A DNA stretch of 64,000 bases from Euclidia mi (lineage: Eukaryota; Arthropoda; Insecta; Lepidoptera; Erebidae), in assembly GCA_944739405.2 (NCBI GenBank), contig OX123186.2:92049034-92113033 (forward strand), in the 5' to 3' direction. The notes below the pieces were generated by a model that worked only from the letters and a program-made list of their open reading frames with translations, made no database searches and had not been told where the DNA came from. The position numbers and the translations under genes were made by a program. Of this stretch, positions 44,283 to 55,099 are shown piece by piece. Within the stretch, counting starts at the first letter, position 1; every line of letters starts with the position of its first letter.

Positions 44283-44485
44283 AAATCATATTCGCCGAAT
44301 CAAGACGCGGAGCGCTTATGGTGTTGTTGGATGGCTATACTTATAACTTAAAACGAAACTTTGGTCCAAAACGTCATTGGGAATATTCTACGAATCACAG
44401 CAAGGGATGCAGAGCCAGGATTCAAACCGTTGATAATTATTTAATTTGTAAATTTGGATTTCATAATCATCCACCAAGAAGATAG
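44283..44485 (+). CDS. mod(mdg4): FLYWCH terminal exon 12, first zinc Cys replaced
   Basis: The acceptor attatttgccctctag ends at 44282. AA precedes 66 codons and TAG. R-R-G-A, D-G-Y-T-Y-N and H-W-E-Y replace the usual R-W-x-C: the first Cys ligand is Tyr (TAT). The second Cys (K-G-C-R-A) and H-N-H-P-P-R-R are intact. It could fold with altered zinc binding or be decaying without a frame break. Confidence 0.82.
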
Positions 44486-44546
44486 CTCGAAGTATTCAAA
44501 TCCACGCTGGCCAAGACTTCAGATGTTTCCAGAATATTATGATGCT

Positions 44547-44700
44547 GATACACTAGGGCATTCACTTGATTACAAGTGAATGCCCTAGTGTTTGCATTTG
44601 TGAAAGTAATTCGCAAGAATGCTCATTAGAGCATTCTTGCGAAAACAAACGGGAGCTTTCTATGGAACGATCTGGCGAGCATTCTTGCGAAATGACAGTT
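44547..44700. repeat. Cluster of short palindromes
   Basis: ACTAGGGCATTCACTTGATT... mirrors across 44571. The second hairpin, GCAAGAATGCTC/GAGCATTCTTGC, lies at 44613-44641, with a third GAGCATTCTTGCG at 44678. AGAATGCTCACT recurs near 62973, implying an interspersed element. Confidence 0.75.
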
Positions 44701-44799
44701 TTGTTTAGTTTTTTGCTGATTATAGCGTTTGCTAGAAAGATCATAAAAATATTCGTAGCGATGCTTATTGTTCGACAAATCTAAAAACGCCGAAGTAAG

Positions 44800-46126
44800 T
44801 ATTAATAATGTGTCACAAGTGAATGCTCAAGCCTATCAGTACCTTTTGGAAAATCTCCAAGATATGCACGTACATATTTTCACGATTTTGATTCACTGAT
44901 TGATGTTTATTCATCGGACAGCCTAGTTGAGTAAACAATAGACTGCTACACAGAAGGTCTCTTTCATATAATTAAATTGTTAAATAACGCTTAATTAACT
45001 GTGAATGAGGAAACCTGCATGTCTGAGAGTTGTCCATATTAATCTCGAAAGACTTGTGAAGACTACCAGCCCGCACTTGGCCAGGGTGGTGGACTATGGC
45101 CTTTCACTTCTCACAATGGTTCGTGCCCAGCATTGGGACAATATAAAGGGCTGTACAATTACAAATAAGTACGCACTTAATTAAATGTTACCTTTAATTT
45201 TGACTTATGTTATTCTCGTAAAACGAAAGTAATTAAATATAATTTTTTCACGTATTATTCACTTTTTATTACCATTCCTTTTTATCATAAATACACTACA
45301 CATTACAATTGTAACACAAAGTTTCGTAAGATACTCGCTAGACGATATAAGGTTTTGTACTACAAAATATTTATATTCCTGCGTTAAATATGTGAAGAGT
45401 AGCTCTACCTGTCCCTAGCCAGCTTTGAGCTGAATGATTTCGCTAGGATCTTGCAAGACTGCATGGATGCTGTACAAGTTTAGGTAAGTGACCACCTCGC
45501 CTTTTCGTCCAAAAGAAGTGGGTTGGTACTAGTGTTACCAGGTGTATTAATTTGCGGCCGGTATCCTGATTTTCTGGGGACATGGCTAGATTTGCTTTTG
45601 ATTGGGACGCTGAATGTCCCAATAAATACTTAAATAATTACGATTTTCTGTAATATGTTGTTATTTTATCCACTTGGAGAACAAGTTCCCTTTCTAATCT
45701 ATTAATTAATTAACTTAAGCTATTCATAAATAGATATGACAGAATATTGGCTTGGACGGAACTGAAGAGACTACACAGTAATATCACAAATTCTTGTTTC
45801 GATTCTGAGTACTCTTTATGAGCTTTGTTTGTTAAGATCCTACGAAATATCTAAGTGCAAAAGTTGTCTTAAAACTGTCGCACTAAAATGAGACGACCAG
45901 TTTTTTTATTAAATTGGTGGTTAATATGGTGGTGTTCTCTTTTGTTATGTGTGTCTTGTTTTTACATAATTTAAATATTATTTTCTTATCTAATATTATC
46001 TTCTTCTATGTCAACCCAAAATTTATTAGCCTTTCTTATTTTTACCGATAGTATTAAACCGGTCTTGCATAATTCTCCAATGCAGTGTTTATATTGGTAT
46101 ATTAACTAAGGACATTTAAATTTCAG
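44800..46126. other. spacer with SINE/RTE tail
   Basis: A fragment at about 45010-45160 (GAGGAAACCTGCATGTCTGA ... CGTGCCCAGCATTGGGACA) matches the SINE at 61840. No exon seen between 44486 and 46126. Confidence 0.5.
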
Positions 46127-46344
46127 TGTACGTTTTCCCTCCTGTGGAAATTGTGAAACATCGAACAAAAAGAGGTCGAGAATGTATTATCTGCGGTGAC
46201 TTTAGACACACTTTTAAAAGAAGGAATAAGGATGGAAGCAAAGTGTGGAGATGCAAGTTTAGAACATGTCCGGGCGTAATTCATACTAACAATGGAACAG
46301 TCTTTAGACAAACTTTGCATACATGTCTAACGTATGTTAAATAA
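46127..46344 (+). CDS. mod(mdg4): Divergent FLYWCH-like terminal exon 13 with extra CxxC
   Basis: The acceptor tttaaatttcag ends at 46126. TG completes the split codon, then 71 codons and TAA. It lacks R-G-A-R and has instead G-R-E-C-I-I-C-G-D (an added C-x2-C). Then follow F-R-H-T-F-K-R-R, V-W-R-C-K-F-R-T-C-P-G-V-I and, in place of H-x-H, L-H-T-C. The W-x-C and second-Cys layout still mark it as FLYWCH-related, but the ligand set would be different. Phase and acceptor agree with the array. Confidence 0.8.
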
Positions 46345-46436
46345 GCATTGATGTACAAAATCCCGAGATGCGCAGTGTTGAACTAAAGTGACATTCAAAA
46401 CCGTAGTAAAAGAGCTATAGTTATGATAATTATATC

Positions 46437-47730
46437 ATACTAGCTGACCCAGCGAACTCCGTATCGCCTTTTTAAGAGTTTTTATTTAATTCCCTTTTTT
46501 TCAAGCCCCTTTTCCAAAGTTACCATTGACTTAGCGCTTAATCTCTTATCATTCCAGGGTCTATAAATGATGCAAAAACAAACATAGATTTTTATATAAT
46601 ATTAAATTCCCCATTCCTTAAAATATCGGAGACGATAACCATATCGACTTAAAAAAAATCCCGTCCGCCATCTTTGATTTCCTATCCGCCATCTTTGATC
46701 ACGAAATAGATGTTGTATTTGGATTCACCATCCCTTAAATCATCAGAGATGATACCCATATCGATTTTTAAAATTTTTCCCATCTGCCATCTTGAATCAC
46801 GAAATAGATCTTGTATTTGGATTCCCCATCCCTTTAAACATCGAAGACCATACCCATATTGATTTAAAAAAAAATCCCATCCGCCATCTTTGATCACGAA
46901 ATAGATAGTGTTTTTGAATTCCCCATTCCTTAAAATATCGGAGACGATACCAATATCGACTTTAAAAAAATCCCGTCCACCATCTTTGATTTCCTATCCA
47001 CCATCTTTGATCACGAAATAGATGTTGTATTTAGATTCGCCATCCCTTAAAACATCGGAGACGATAACCATATTGATTTTTTAAAATTTTCTCATCCGCC
47101 ATCTTTGATTGCCCATCCGCCATCTTTGATCACGAAATAGATGTTGTATTTCGATTCTCCACCCCTTAAAATATCGAAGGCCATACCCATATTGATATTT
47201 AAAATTTTCTCATCCGCCATCTTTGATTTCCCATCCGCCATCTTGGATCACTAAATAAATTTCATATTATTAATCAGCGTTCCAAAAATCTCGAAAACGA
47301 TACCCATGTAGATTGTATCCTATTCGTTTAGCCTTTTTTTGCCTTTGACCCAACCCCCCTTCTCGTTTGACCATTTTAATATTTTTGTCTGGCCCCTAAA
47401 AGTTGTGGCGTAATTTTATATAGCCTATAGCCTTTCGGAATAATTGGGCTATCATAAGCAATAACAATTTTTAAAATCCGACTGCTTGTTCCTGAGATTA
47501 GCTGACATTATGTTTTAGCCTTTTTAGCCTTTTGCCCGGCCCCAAAGGGTCGAAGCGTTATGTTATATAGCCTATAGCCTTCCGGAATAACTGGGCTATC
47601 GTATACAAAAAGAATTTTTCAGATCCAACCAGTAGTTCCTGAGATTAGCGCGTTCAAACAAACAAACAAACAAACAAACAAAAAAACAAACAAACAAACT
47701 CTTCCGCTTTATTATATTAGTATAGATAAT
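46437..47730. repeat. Transposon with internal tandem repeats
   Basis: Starts ACTAGCTGACCCAGCGAACT and ends (AAAC)n then TTATTATATTAGTATAG, a widespread lepidopteran repeat. The core 46606-47290 holds six or seven units of 100-130 bp built on CCGCCATCTTTGATCACGAA and ATTCCCCATCCCTTAAAATA. Confidence 0.75.
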
Positions 47731-47869
47731 TTTGTAAATTAAACCATACATACTTGTCTTAAAGTTGTATTTACGTCGTAACATTTTCGCATTTGACGTC
47801 TGCGCCGTGCAACGAACGATACAGTACCATGAAAAAAAAAGCAATTTTTGTTTATGTTAATGTCGGCAA

Positions 47870-48045
47870 ACGAGCAGATGGATCGCCTGATGGTAAGCAA
47901 TTACCACGGCACATGGACACAAGCAACACCACAGGAGTCACAAGTGTGTTGCCGCCCCTTGGGGTTGAGAAAAGGAATAGGATGAGGAGTGGGATGAGGG
48001 GAAAAGGAATAGGGAATAGGGCCTCCGGCACTCTCACTCACTGAA
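47870..48045 (+). repeat. Interspersed repeat fragment
   Basis: CGAGCAGATGGATCGCCTGA then GGTAAGCAATTACCACGGCA, a motif I associate with dispersed lepidopteran repeats. No second copy in this window. Confidence 0.45.
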
Positions 48046-48224
48046 CGAAACGCAACAGTTTAGGTATTGTTTCTTTACGTCAATTTTCTGTGAGAGGGTA
48101 GTACTTCCCCGGTCGAGCCGTCCCATTCATGCTGAAATCAGCAAGGCTCTACTACATTCAATGCAAAATGTTTTTTCCGGGCGGTCTTGAGACGCCTTAT
48201 GTGCATCTATTTCAATTCAATTCA

Positions 48225-48345
48225 ATTCAATTTATTTAAATTAGTACATACACAATACATAATATATTATACACGCATCACCATCTAGTCCCAAACTAAG
48301 CAGAGCTTGTGCTATGAGTACTAGACAATGGGTTGACATACATAT
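48225..48345. repeat. SINE/LINE body fragment
   Basis: CTAAGCAGAGCTTGTGCTAT matches the SINE body at 22720-22750. A (TTCAA)n run precedes it. Confidence 0.6.
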
Positions 48346-48418
48346 TTTTATTAAGATACATACCTTACATACTAACTTATATACAACATACAATTTATGT
48401 TAGTAAATATACTAATTG

Positions 48419-48860
48419 TTAATATTGCTTCACTTTCGGCCACGATATTGTTGTGCGTTCTTGTGGCACATGTCCGCGGAAGCGACGGAACACCACACCA
48501 TTCGGCCAAAAGTCCTCCTTCATAACAACAGGCAGAAAACACGTCGGGATCCGCAACACAAACGCCTTGAAGTTGACGTTGCGTCGCGACTCCAGCAGCT
48601 GTACTCTCGGCATGTAGTTTGACTTTTGGCGCACGTACTCCGCGATGTCCTCCGCCTTAGTGGTGTAGTGCAGGCGAGAGAGGTACACGGGTGTGTTCGG
48701 CGCGGCAGCGCGCAGGGTTGCCCCAGGCTCCATAGGAGCCGTGCCGCAACAGTTCTTGACGGTCTTCTGACGACGCTTCCTCCTCTGCACCGTCACAAAA
48801 CCATCATCTGCTACGTTAGCCAGTTTTGTCGCCTTTTCCGGGTTGGACTTCGTAGCTACA
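48419..48860 (-). pseudogene. LINE ORF1 C-terminal domain
   Basis: The minus-strand frame reads V-Y-L-S-R-L-H-Y, then N-F-K-A-F-V-L-R-I-P and F-W-P-N-G-V-V-F-R-R-F-R-G-H, an RRM-like fold at the C-terminus of the same ORF1 family as 20700-21920. Only this end of the element remains. Confidence 0.65.
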
Positions 48861-49321
48861 GGGGTGCTCGCAGTTTCCTGCTGATTATTATATCAATTAA
48901 AATAAGTGAAGTGAATATATTAAGCACTTCTTTTTGTTAGATTGTATTAAATACTTATTGAAATCAAAGTACTTGATATTTTTTTTACTTAGAACAACAT
49001 TGACTTTGTCACGTTGTAGGGACTAAGATATATCCTGCTATGACCTAGTATTATAACGTTAAAATCGTAAAAAGTATTCCGATTTCAATAAATATGGCGT
49101 GATTTTAATATTGCTTTAATTACAAAAAAAATGGCACTAAGGATATTATGAGGTTTACATGGAAAAATAATATCAGATAGTTTAAGTTATTAAAGTGATG
49201 AATAACATTAAAACTTCTTTTTTATTACACTAATAAGTTTAAACTTAAGCGTTAAGTAATGTGCAGGTCAAATGCGATGATAAACCCGTGTTTGGTTATG
49301 TTTTTTTTAATGTTTAGGTAT
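48861..49321. other. spacer, nothing recognised
   Basis: AT-rich. Confidence 0.4.
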
Positions 49322-49745
49322 TTTAACGGGTCACTGTAGCTTATAAAGAAGATTATGTTCTAGTAAAAAGTAACAGTGGCTCATAGACGCGGTTCTGTCT
49401 TGTAAAGGGTGACTATGGCTTATGAACACTGTTGTTTTCTAGTAAAGGGTAACAATGGCTTGTATGAACGCTTCTGATCCAGCGGCGTATAACTGAAGCT
49501 TATTAAACAGGATTCTGTTCTAGTAATTTGTAACAGTGGCTTATATATAGAGGCAGTTTGTTTTAGAAAAGAATAATAGGCTTAAAGAGAGAGTTTGGTT
49601 CTCGATAAGGGTAACAGTGGTTCATAAATAGGACTGTGTTCTTTTAGGGATAACGGTACCTTACAAACGCGATTCTGCTCTAGTAAGCGGTTACCGCGGC
49701 TTGTCAACACAGTTGTGTTCTGTTTAAGGTAACTATGGCTTAACT
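49322..49745. repeat. Degenerate minisatellite, about 45-bp unit
   Basis: Variants of GTAACAGTGGCTTATAAA followed by TTCTGTTCTAGTAAAGG recur about nine times (around 49337, 49369, 49410, 49452, 49525, 49608, 49645, 49690, 49730). Spacing and sequence vary, so it is old. Confidence 0.8.
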
Positions 49746-50219
49746 GCTTAAGAACATGAACATCGAAGTGTTTTTTTAGTAGTACCCAAAATCCTATGAA
49801 GGCAATCTGAAACACACGACTAAACTCATTAAATGAGTTTAATCATTACATTTTTATCTTTTTATTTGATTTTGGCCATATGGCATTCGCTCGGGTTTCT
49901 ACTTTCGGTAACGCTTAGTTGCCATGGCAACTTAAGGAATTCCTTCTTCGTTGACCACGTGCCATATCGAAGGCTTATATTAGTTCCATACATTTTAGCA
50001 CTTAGCGATTAGCGATATCGTTAATCGAATGCCATTTGGCTAAGGGGGCTGATTTGAAGGTGACGGAAACTAACAAGATCCGTCAAATTTTGTTCTACTG
50101 TGTTCACTGTACAACTGTTTTATCAAATAAATAACACATTTTTCTTATTTCTGAAGTTCCTTTATCAGTTTCTTAGCCCAACAATAACAAAGTGATCGGT
50201 AGCCCGGCAGCTTAGCGGT

Positions 50220-50268
50220 GGCATATGGATAGATTTTATTAAGGAAATAAAATCTATCCATATGCCAC
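50220..50268. repeat. Short perfect hairpin
   Basis: TGGCATATGGATAGATTTTA, four-base centre, then its exact complement. Confidence 0.9.
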
Positions 50269-50544
50269 ATTTGTTTCGCAGTATTGTTTATTTAGTATTA
50301 AATCCTGATTCATCAACTTATTGCAACCAAAGAGATTTTAACCTCAAGTTGAACTTCAATTTCAAATACCATTGTACTCGGGGTCCACCTACGAAATAAG
50401 TTACAATACACAATGCGACTACCGTCTCGCTCCAGACAGATAATCTTCCTTTTGATAATCCTCTTCTGGGAAAAGCCTCCTTTTGTAAAATCCTCCTCTT
50501 GTAAAATCACTACCAATCATTACTAACAATATGTTTCTTTCCAG

Positions 50545-50774
50545 ATGCCGTATTTGATGCCACAAACGATCTACCAAAATCGATGTTATTCGACGGTTGT
50601 AAGTATATGAAACACAGGACGAATAAATCTGGCATGACAAGATGGAGATGTCACGAATGCAATAAAGGCTGCAGTGCACGTCTCTTCACAGTCGGCACCG
50701 GACCTTATCAAGAAGTCATTAAGAGCTATACCGTCCATACACATGATACTTCGACGATATTTGAGGAGTTTTAG
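50545..50774 (+). CDS. mod(mdg4): FLYWCH alternative terminal exon 14
   Basis: The acceptor atatgtttctttccag ends at 50544. AT precedes 75 codons and TAG. R-G-A-R is replaced by L-P-K-S; then D-G-C-K-Y-M-K-H-R, T-R-W33-R-C35-H-E-C38-N-K-G-C42-S-A-R-L-F-T and H-T-H. Three Cys lie in the C-x2-C-x3-C run instead of two. The loop before the His pair is longer (G-T-G-P-Y-Q). Confidence 0.87.
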
Positions 50775-51053
50775 ATATAATGTCGAGCAATCGGTTCGGT
50801 GTATTTAATTCGGAGTGGGGAGCAGTATTGAAAAGTGTCATATGTTGACATCTGTTTAAAATGTAAAATTGTACATATACGTAAGAGAAATTATCCACAT
50901 GATGATGATGATGATGGTGAAAATTTAAACGTTGTTTTTTTTATAGATTATCAGCACAGTTAAGCCGGCTAACTTTGAATAAGCTTTGAATGTAGGCGTA
51001 ACATTAAACAGGCCATTGATTGTATTTCGATCAAAATATGTAGGTAGAAAAAA

Positions 51054-51262
51054 AGCCAGTTCACACTTAGATGGACCATCTGTTTTTCCTAGTCCGTCTA
51101 ACGAGACGGGTGTGCTAGTGGTATTAGGTACAATTACTATGATATAATATGACAATTAGATGAAGGAAGAAAAGAGACGGATCATGCGAATACAGATTAT
51201 ATGAAAGTTTTCACTTTTACGGACCGAGAATACAGCTGCTCCGACCTAGTGTGAACGGACTC
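51054..51262. mobile_element. Probable MITE
   Basis: The left CCAGTTCACACTTAGATGGA and right CCGACCTAGTGTGAACGGAC are imperfect inverted repeats about 200 bp apart. No frame inside. Confidence 0.5.
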
Positions 51263-53011
51263 TAATAGATATTAATCAGTATAAATAATACATTACTGGT
51301 CATTTAATGTTGCCTCCATTAGCTGTACCAAATTAAAGCCTGTTAAACCATGTTTAAAGTAATCATCACTTTGTTTATTTTGTTCACAAATGTATGAGTT
51401 TATGGTTAAATAATGAAGAGGCCTAACATATGCCACATATACATACGTTATACGTTAACCGTCTAAATCTATTCTATCCAGTTTGGTTATAAAAGACTCA
51501 AAGACTCAAAGTGTTTGTTTTTTATGTGCTTTGTGTAAAACTTTAATTATGATGAATTATTTGTAAAAAGATTCAGTAATACTTAATATAAAATGTCTAA
51601 ATATAATTAAGTTGTGTTATAGGTACATATGTACTTAAGTAACTTTCCCGTTTTTTGAGCTGTGAATGAGCAATTATTGCCTTTAATGGCAGATAAATGT
51701 TTTGTTGAGTTAAACAGAATATATTTCTGTGAATTTATTTATTATTATTTATTTCGTGTGTGTGCTTATTTGAACATGTAATGGCATCATGGTTTTCTTG
51801 GTTATATGAGTACATAATAATTATGAATGGTTTTGATAAATGTGGCATTTGGTAAACTTCAAATTGTTTCTTTGTTTTTCAGGTACAAGATACGAGTCTG
51901 TAAATGGGTAAAAATATTTAATATTCAGTTATAAAATGAGCTCCTTTTCTGTGGAATTTTACCTTGAACTAATCTATAATAATAACTTTTTAAATAATGT
52001 TTTTACATTTTGCCGAAATCTATATATAATATATTTCACGATTATCAGTAAGATTTTATATTGTGAGCCTTCTTTTTATATCTCAAAGAGGTAATCCAGC
52101 ATGGAGATTAGGCTGCTTTGAGGACAATTCGATGTAAGAGACAAGTATACAGAATATAATTATTTTTAAACATAATAATTATACAATGTTATCAAATACC
52201 ATACAAGGTAAATGTTCCACAAGGTCTCTGGTAGGTAAGTGATATGATAGTAAAATAGACGATGGGGGAATTGAGTGTGCAAAATATAAGGCCCGTTTAC
52301 TGGTAACTTTCAGAATCAGAAACTTTTAGTTTTTTTGAAACAAGGCTAATAAATAAAATGTGGTCCCCATTTTTAGCTCACTCCAGCGCCTGCACTATAC
52401 ACTCTAAAGCTGGCTGCCCTCGCTACGTGTCCATCCAAAAACCACGCACCGTGGGCCTTAAGATCCCACTGGAATATTTCTAAGTTCATATATGTATTCT
52501 CAAATTAATTTTTATAGCTCTTTATTAATAAATCAAAACGGAGCCGCAAGGTTGCTTGTGAAAATATGGTCCAAAATGATTTTTTTTGTAACTATTATTT
52601 AGGTTTCCCGTCTTGCACTGACGATGTGAGCGATTCGCTCAGGAGCCAGCGGGCCTGAAATACGCCAGGCTGAAATAGCCTGCCGCCTTAAGAGGCCACT
52701 ATCGAGCTGCTGCATCACAGAGCGCCTGCATGAGCGGTGACGCGCCACTCAATATCATGCTGTCCAGCCAACGGATCGTTTATTATAGAACAACGTTTTT
52801 CATTACTAAGTCCGCAATCTGACATGAAAACGCAAGTCTCCAGTTCGTTCTAATGTGACCATTATATCCGAGCGCTGGTTTTGACCAAAACTTGGCATAG
52901 TGGCTTTTCAATAGACTACTCATCATGACTTTAGTAGTTCCTAACAAACAGTCCAGCGATAAAACTAAAAAATAGATAAAAACACAAAATTTAATTAAGC
53001 ATTTCTTTCAG
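51263..53011. other. spacer, one possible mini-exon
   Basis: A good acceptor (ttctttgtttttcag, ends 51882) is followed in standard phase by only eight codons and TAA at 51911. A GC-richer stretch lies at 52600-52760. Otherwise nothing recognised. Confidence 0.4.
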
Positions 53012-53196
53012 AAACTGAAACAATCGTTGTGGCCAATTATCATGCCCTCGAGATGGGCCCGAAACGGAGAAACTGTGCAGGATGCTACGAGAGACTGCGG
53101 AGAAGTCTGCAGAGCACAGAAGTAAAAAAGATTAAAACATTTTGCACAAAATGCAACCTAAGCCTTTGTCGGGCTTGTTTTCATGAAAAGGACTAA
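53012..53196 (+). CDS. Zinc-ribbon alternative terminal exon A (not FLYWCH)
   Basis: The acceptor aagcatttctttcag ends at 53011. AA completes the split codon (the standard array phase), then 60 codons and TAA. After a 15-residue lead and basic K-R-R-N comes C21-x2-C24-x19-C44-x2-C47-x4-C52-x2-C55-F-H. This Cys pattern is like the C-terminal zinc ribbon of piggyBac transposases (R-x-C-x2-C ... F-C-x2-C-x4-L-C-x2-C-F). No transposase core is adjacent, and the stop, acceptor and phase look selected. The position and phase imply use as an alternative C-terminus of the same BTB gene; that is inference. It could also be an exonised transposon end. Confidence 0.72.
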
Positions 53197-54812
53197 ATTA
53201 TAATAATATACAATTTCTTTTATGTTATTTTTGTTTCATTCTCGATAAATATAATTTTTTTCAGTTCATCCTCGACGAAGCGAATCCAAAGAAATTAGGT
53301 TCAAGGTCATTCCAAAGACCCTGTCACACTAATAGTAGCGTCACAGTCAAATAATCCATACAGTCGTTCGACGAACGCGTCTAGACGGGTCAATCGTGCG
53401 GGGGCCAAGAGGTGAGACGCGGGAAGAGCGGTACCTAGTTACGTATATTGCCTTAGTTCCTAACTAGGCACAAGGTTTTGGGGGCTGGCACGTGCTTGTT
53501 TTTTGTTCGTTACTTATTTATTTGCTTATGAATATTAATTAAGATGGTGCATACGACTTGTGCTGTGAGACATTGAAATAGATAAGGATTTTAAAAAAGA
53601 AAATTTAATTAATTATAATTATTTATATTATTTTGAAATGTATGTACCTATAACCACTTAAAATAATGTGCACATTCCTACTAATCTACTAACTTTTTAC
53701 AATATCTCATGTCTGGCCAAATCACAAAATAAAGTAGCAATTATTGTATGTAAACAACATGGCAGACGTAAGAAAATACGCGTTGTGAGGTAATATTCGA
53801 TTCTGGTGTGATTTTAATTTCATTCAATAAGTACCTAGTACCTTCGCATTAGGTAAGAACCTATCACATATTATTATGTATCTTGGTAACGGCGCATCCT
53901 AGTTCAAAAATAACCATATTTTGGCCCCCTTTTATGAACCCCACACATGTTCTCCGTAATCTCATAGCCCGGTCACCCATCCATAAAATGACCGTGATGT
54001 CTATTGCTTTACCTTAAAGTAGTTTGCACGAAAAAAATCTGCAAAATACTTCATATCGATAACCTAGGCTCTACAAGCTGATCCCAAGGTTACCCATCCA
54101 TTAAACCACCGCTATGTCAATCGCTTTATTTTAACTTGGTTTGTACGAAAAATGCTTTATATTCTTAACAGGTTATTTTAATATTACAAACAGACACTCA
54201 ATTTTATTTATATGTATAGATAAGTGATTTACCCTATATTATTCATGTAGCGTAGCAATTGTAATATTTTTCTAAAATAAATGGACGGTGTTTGAATAAG
54301 TAGGTATTGTTTACAAGTGGCAGCCCTAGCCTACTTACCCTTGTCTAGACGTTGTCGGCTTTTTCTACGAGATCAAAGGCGTCAAACTACTGTATGTCTT
54401 TATACTGTGGTAGCGTACAGTACGCTGCGCAGCCGCGGCGTGTTCGCGACGCATTCGCTGCGCGTCCGCTCCGCCCCGCAACCGCTCCCAAACCGCTAGT
54501 ATGATAAGGCCCTAAAGGAAATGGACCTAGAATGGGATTTATTACTAAAGTAAAAGATACTATTTCGTAATGATGTTTCATGTTATGGGATATAACAGCT
54601 GTCCCAAGAAATAATAGAGAAATATAACGTGCATCCATGATTATGACCATCGAACTTAGGGATCTATTCCTACCCGCATTTCCACTACTACATAATCTGT
54701 TTATGTTATCAAGCATGCTATAAATATTGTGGAAAGACTTGAATGATTACGCTTTGACTATGCTTTTCCAGTACTATAGGATTACTTTTTCTAACCATCA
54801 GGTCTGTTTCAG
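53197..54812. other. spacer, one weak exon candidate
   Basis: An acceptor at 53262-53264 (aatttttttcag) in standard phase opens 21 codons to TAA at 53332 with a basic start (H-P-R-R-S). GC-rich repeat-like DNA lies at 54390-54500. No other feature seen. Confidence 0.4.
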
Positions 54813-55099
54813 TGGCAATGTTCGTGACTACAGCCCGAGGTGCTCATATGATCATATATGGCGGTTTCAAGTTCCTACGACATCGCACTACTGGGCACAA
54901 GATCCGTTGGTATTGCAGTACTCACGGCAATAGAGGCTGTAGAGCATTTATTTACACCATCAATGGATTCAATGAAATAGTGCGCCTCTTCGACACTCAT
55001 AACCATCCTCGTCCACGTATCAATCATAATTATAACTTTGTAGCCCATTTATATATTAATCCGAATTCTGAACAGAATGGTGATGTACCTAAAGCATGA
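54813..55099 (+). CDS. mod(mdg4): FLYWCH alternative terminal exon 15, long tail
   Basis: The acceptor tctgtttcag ends at 54812. TG precedes 94 codons and TGA. An upstream AG at 54800-54801 would be out of phase. Motifs are A-R-G-A-H-M, G-G-F-K-F-L-R-H-R, I-R-W-Y-C-S-T-H, R-G-C-R-A-F-I-Y-T and H-N-H-P-R-P, then about 30 polar residues, the longest tail of the set. Confidence 0.9.

Noticed and set aside
49322..49745. CRISPR-like or tRNA-array repeats
   Set aside because: Units are degenerate and contiguous; no spacer or cloverleaf structure.
54798..54803. Upstream acceptor (catcag) for the exon at 54813
   Set aside because: It would enter the finger in the wrong frame; the next AG at 54811-54812 gives the array phase.
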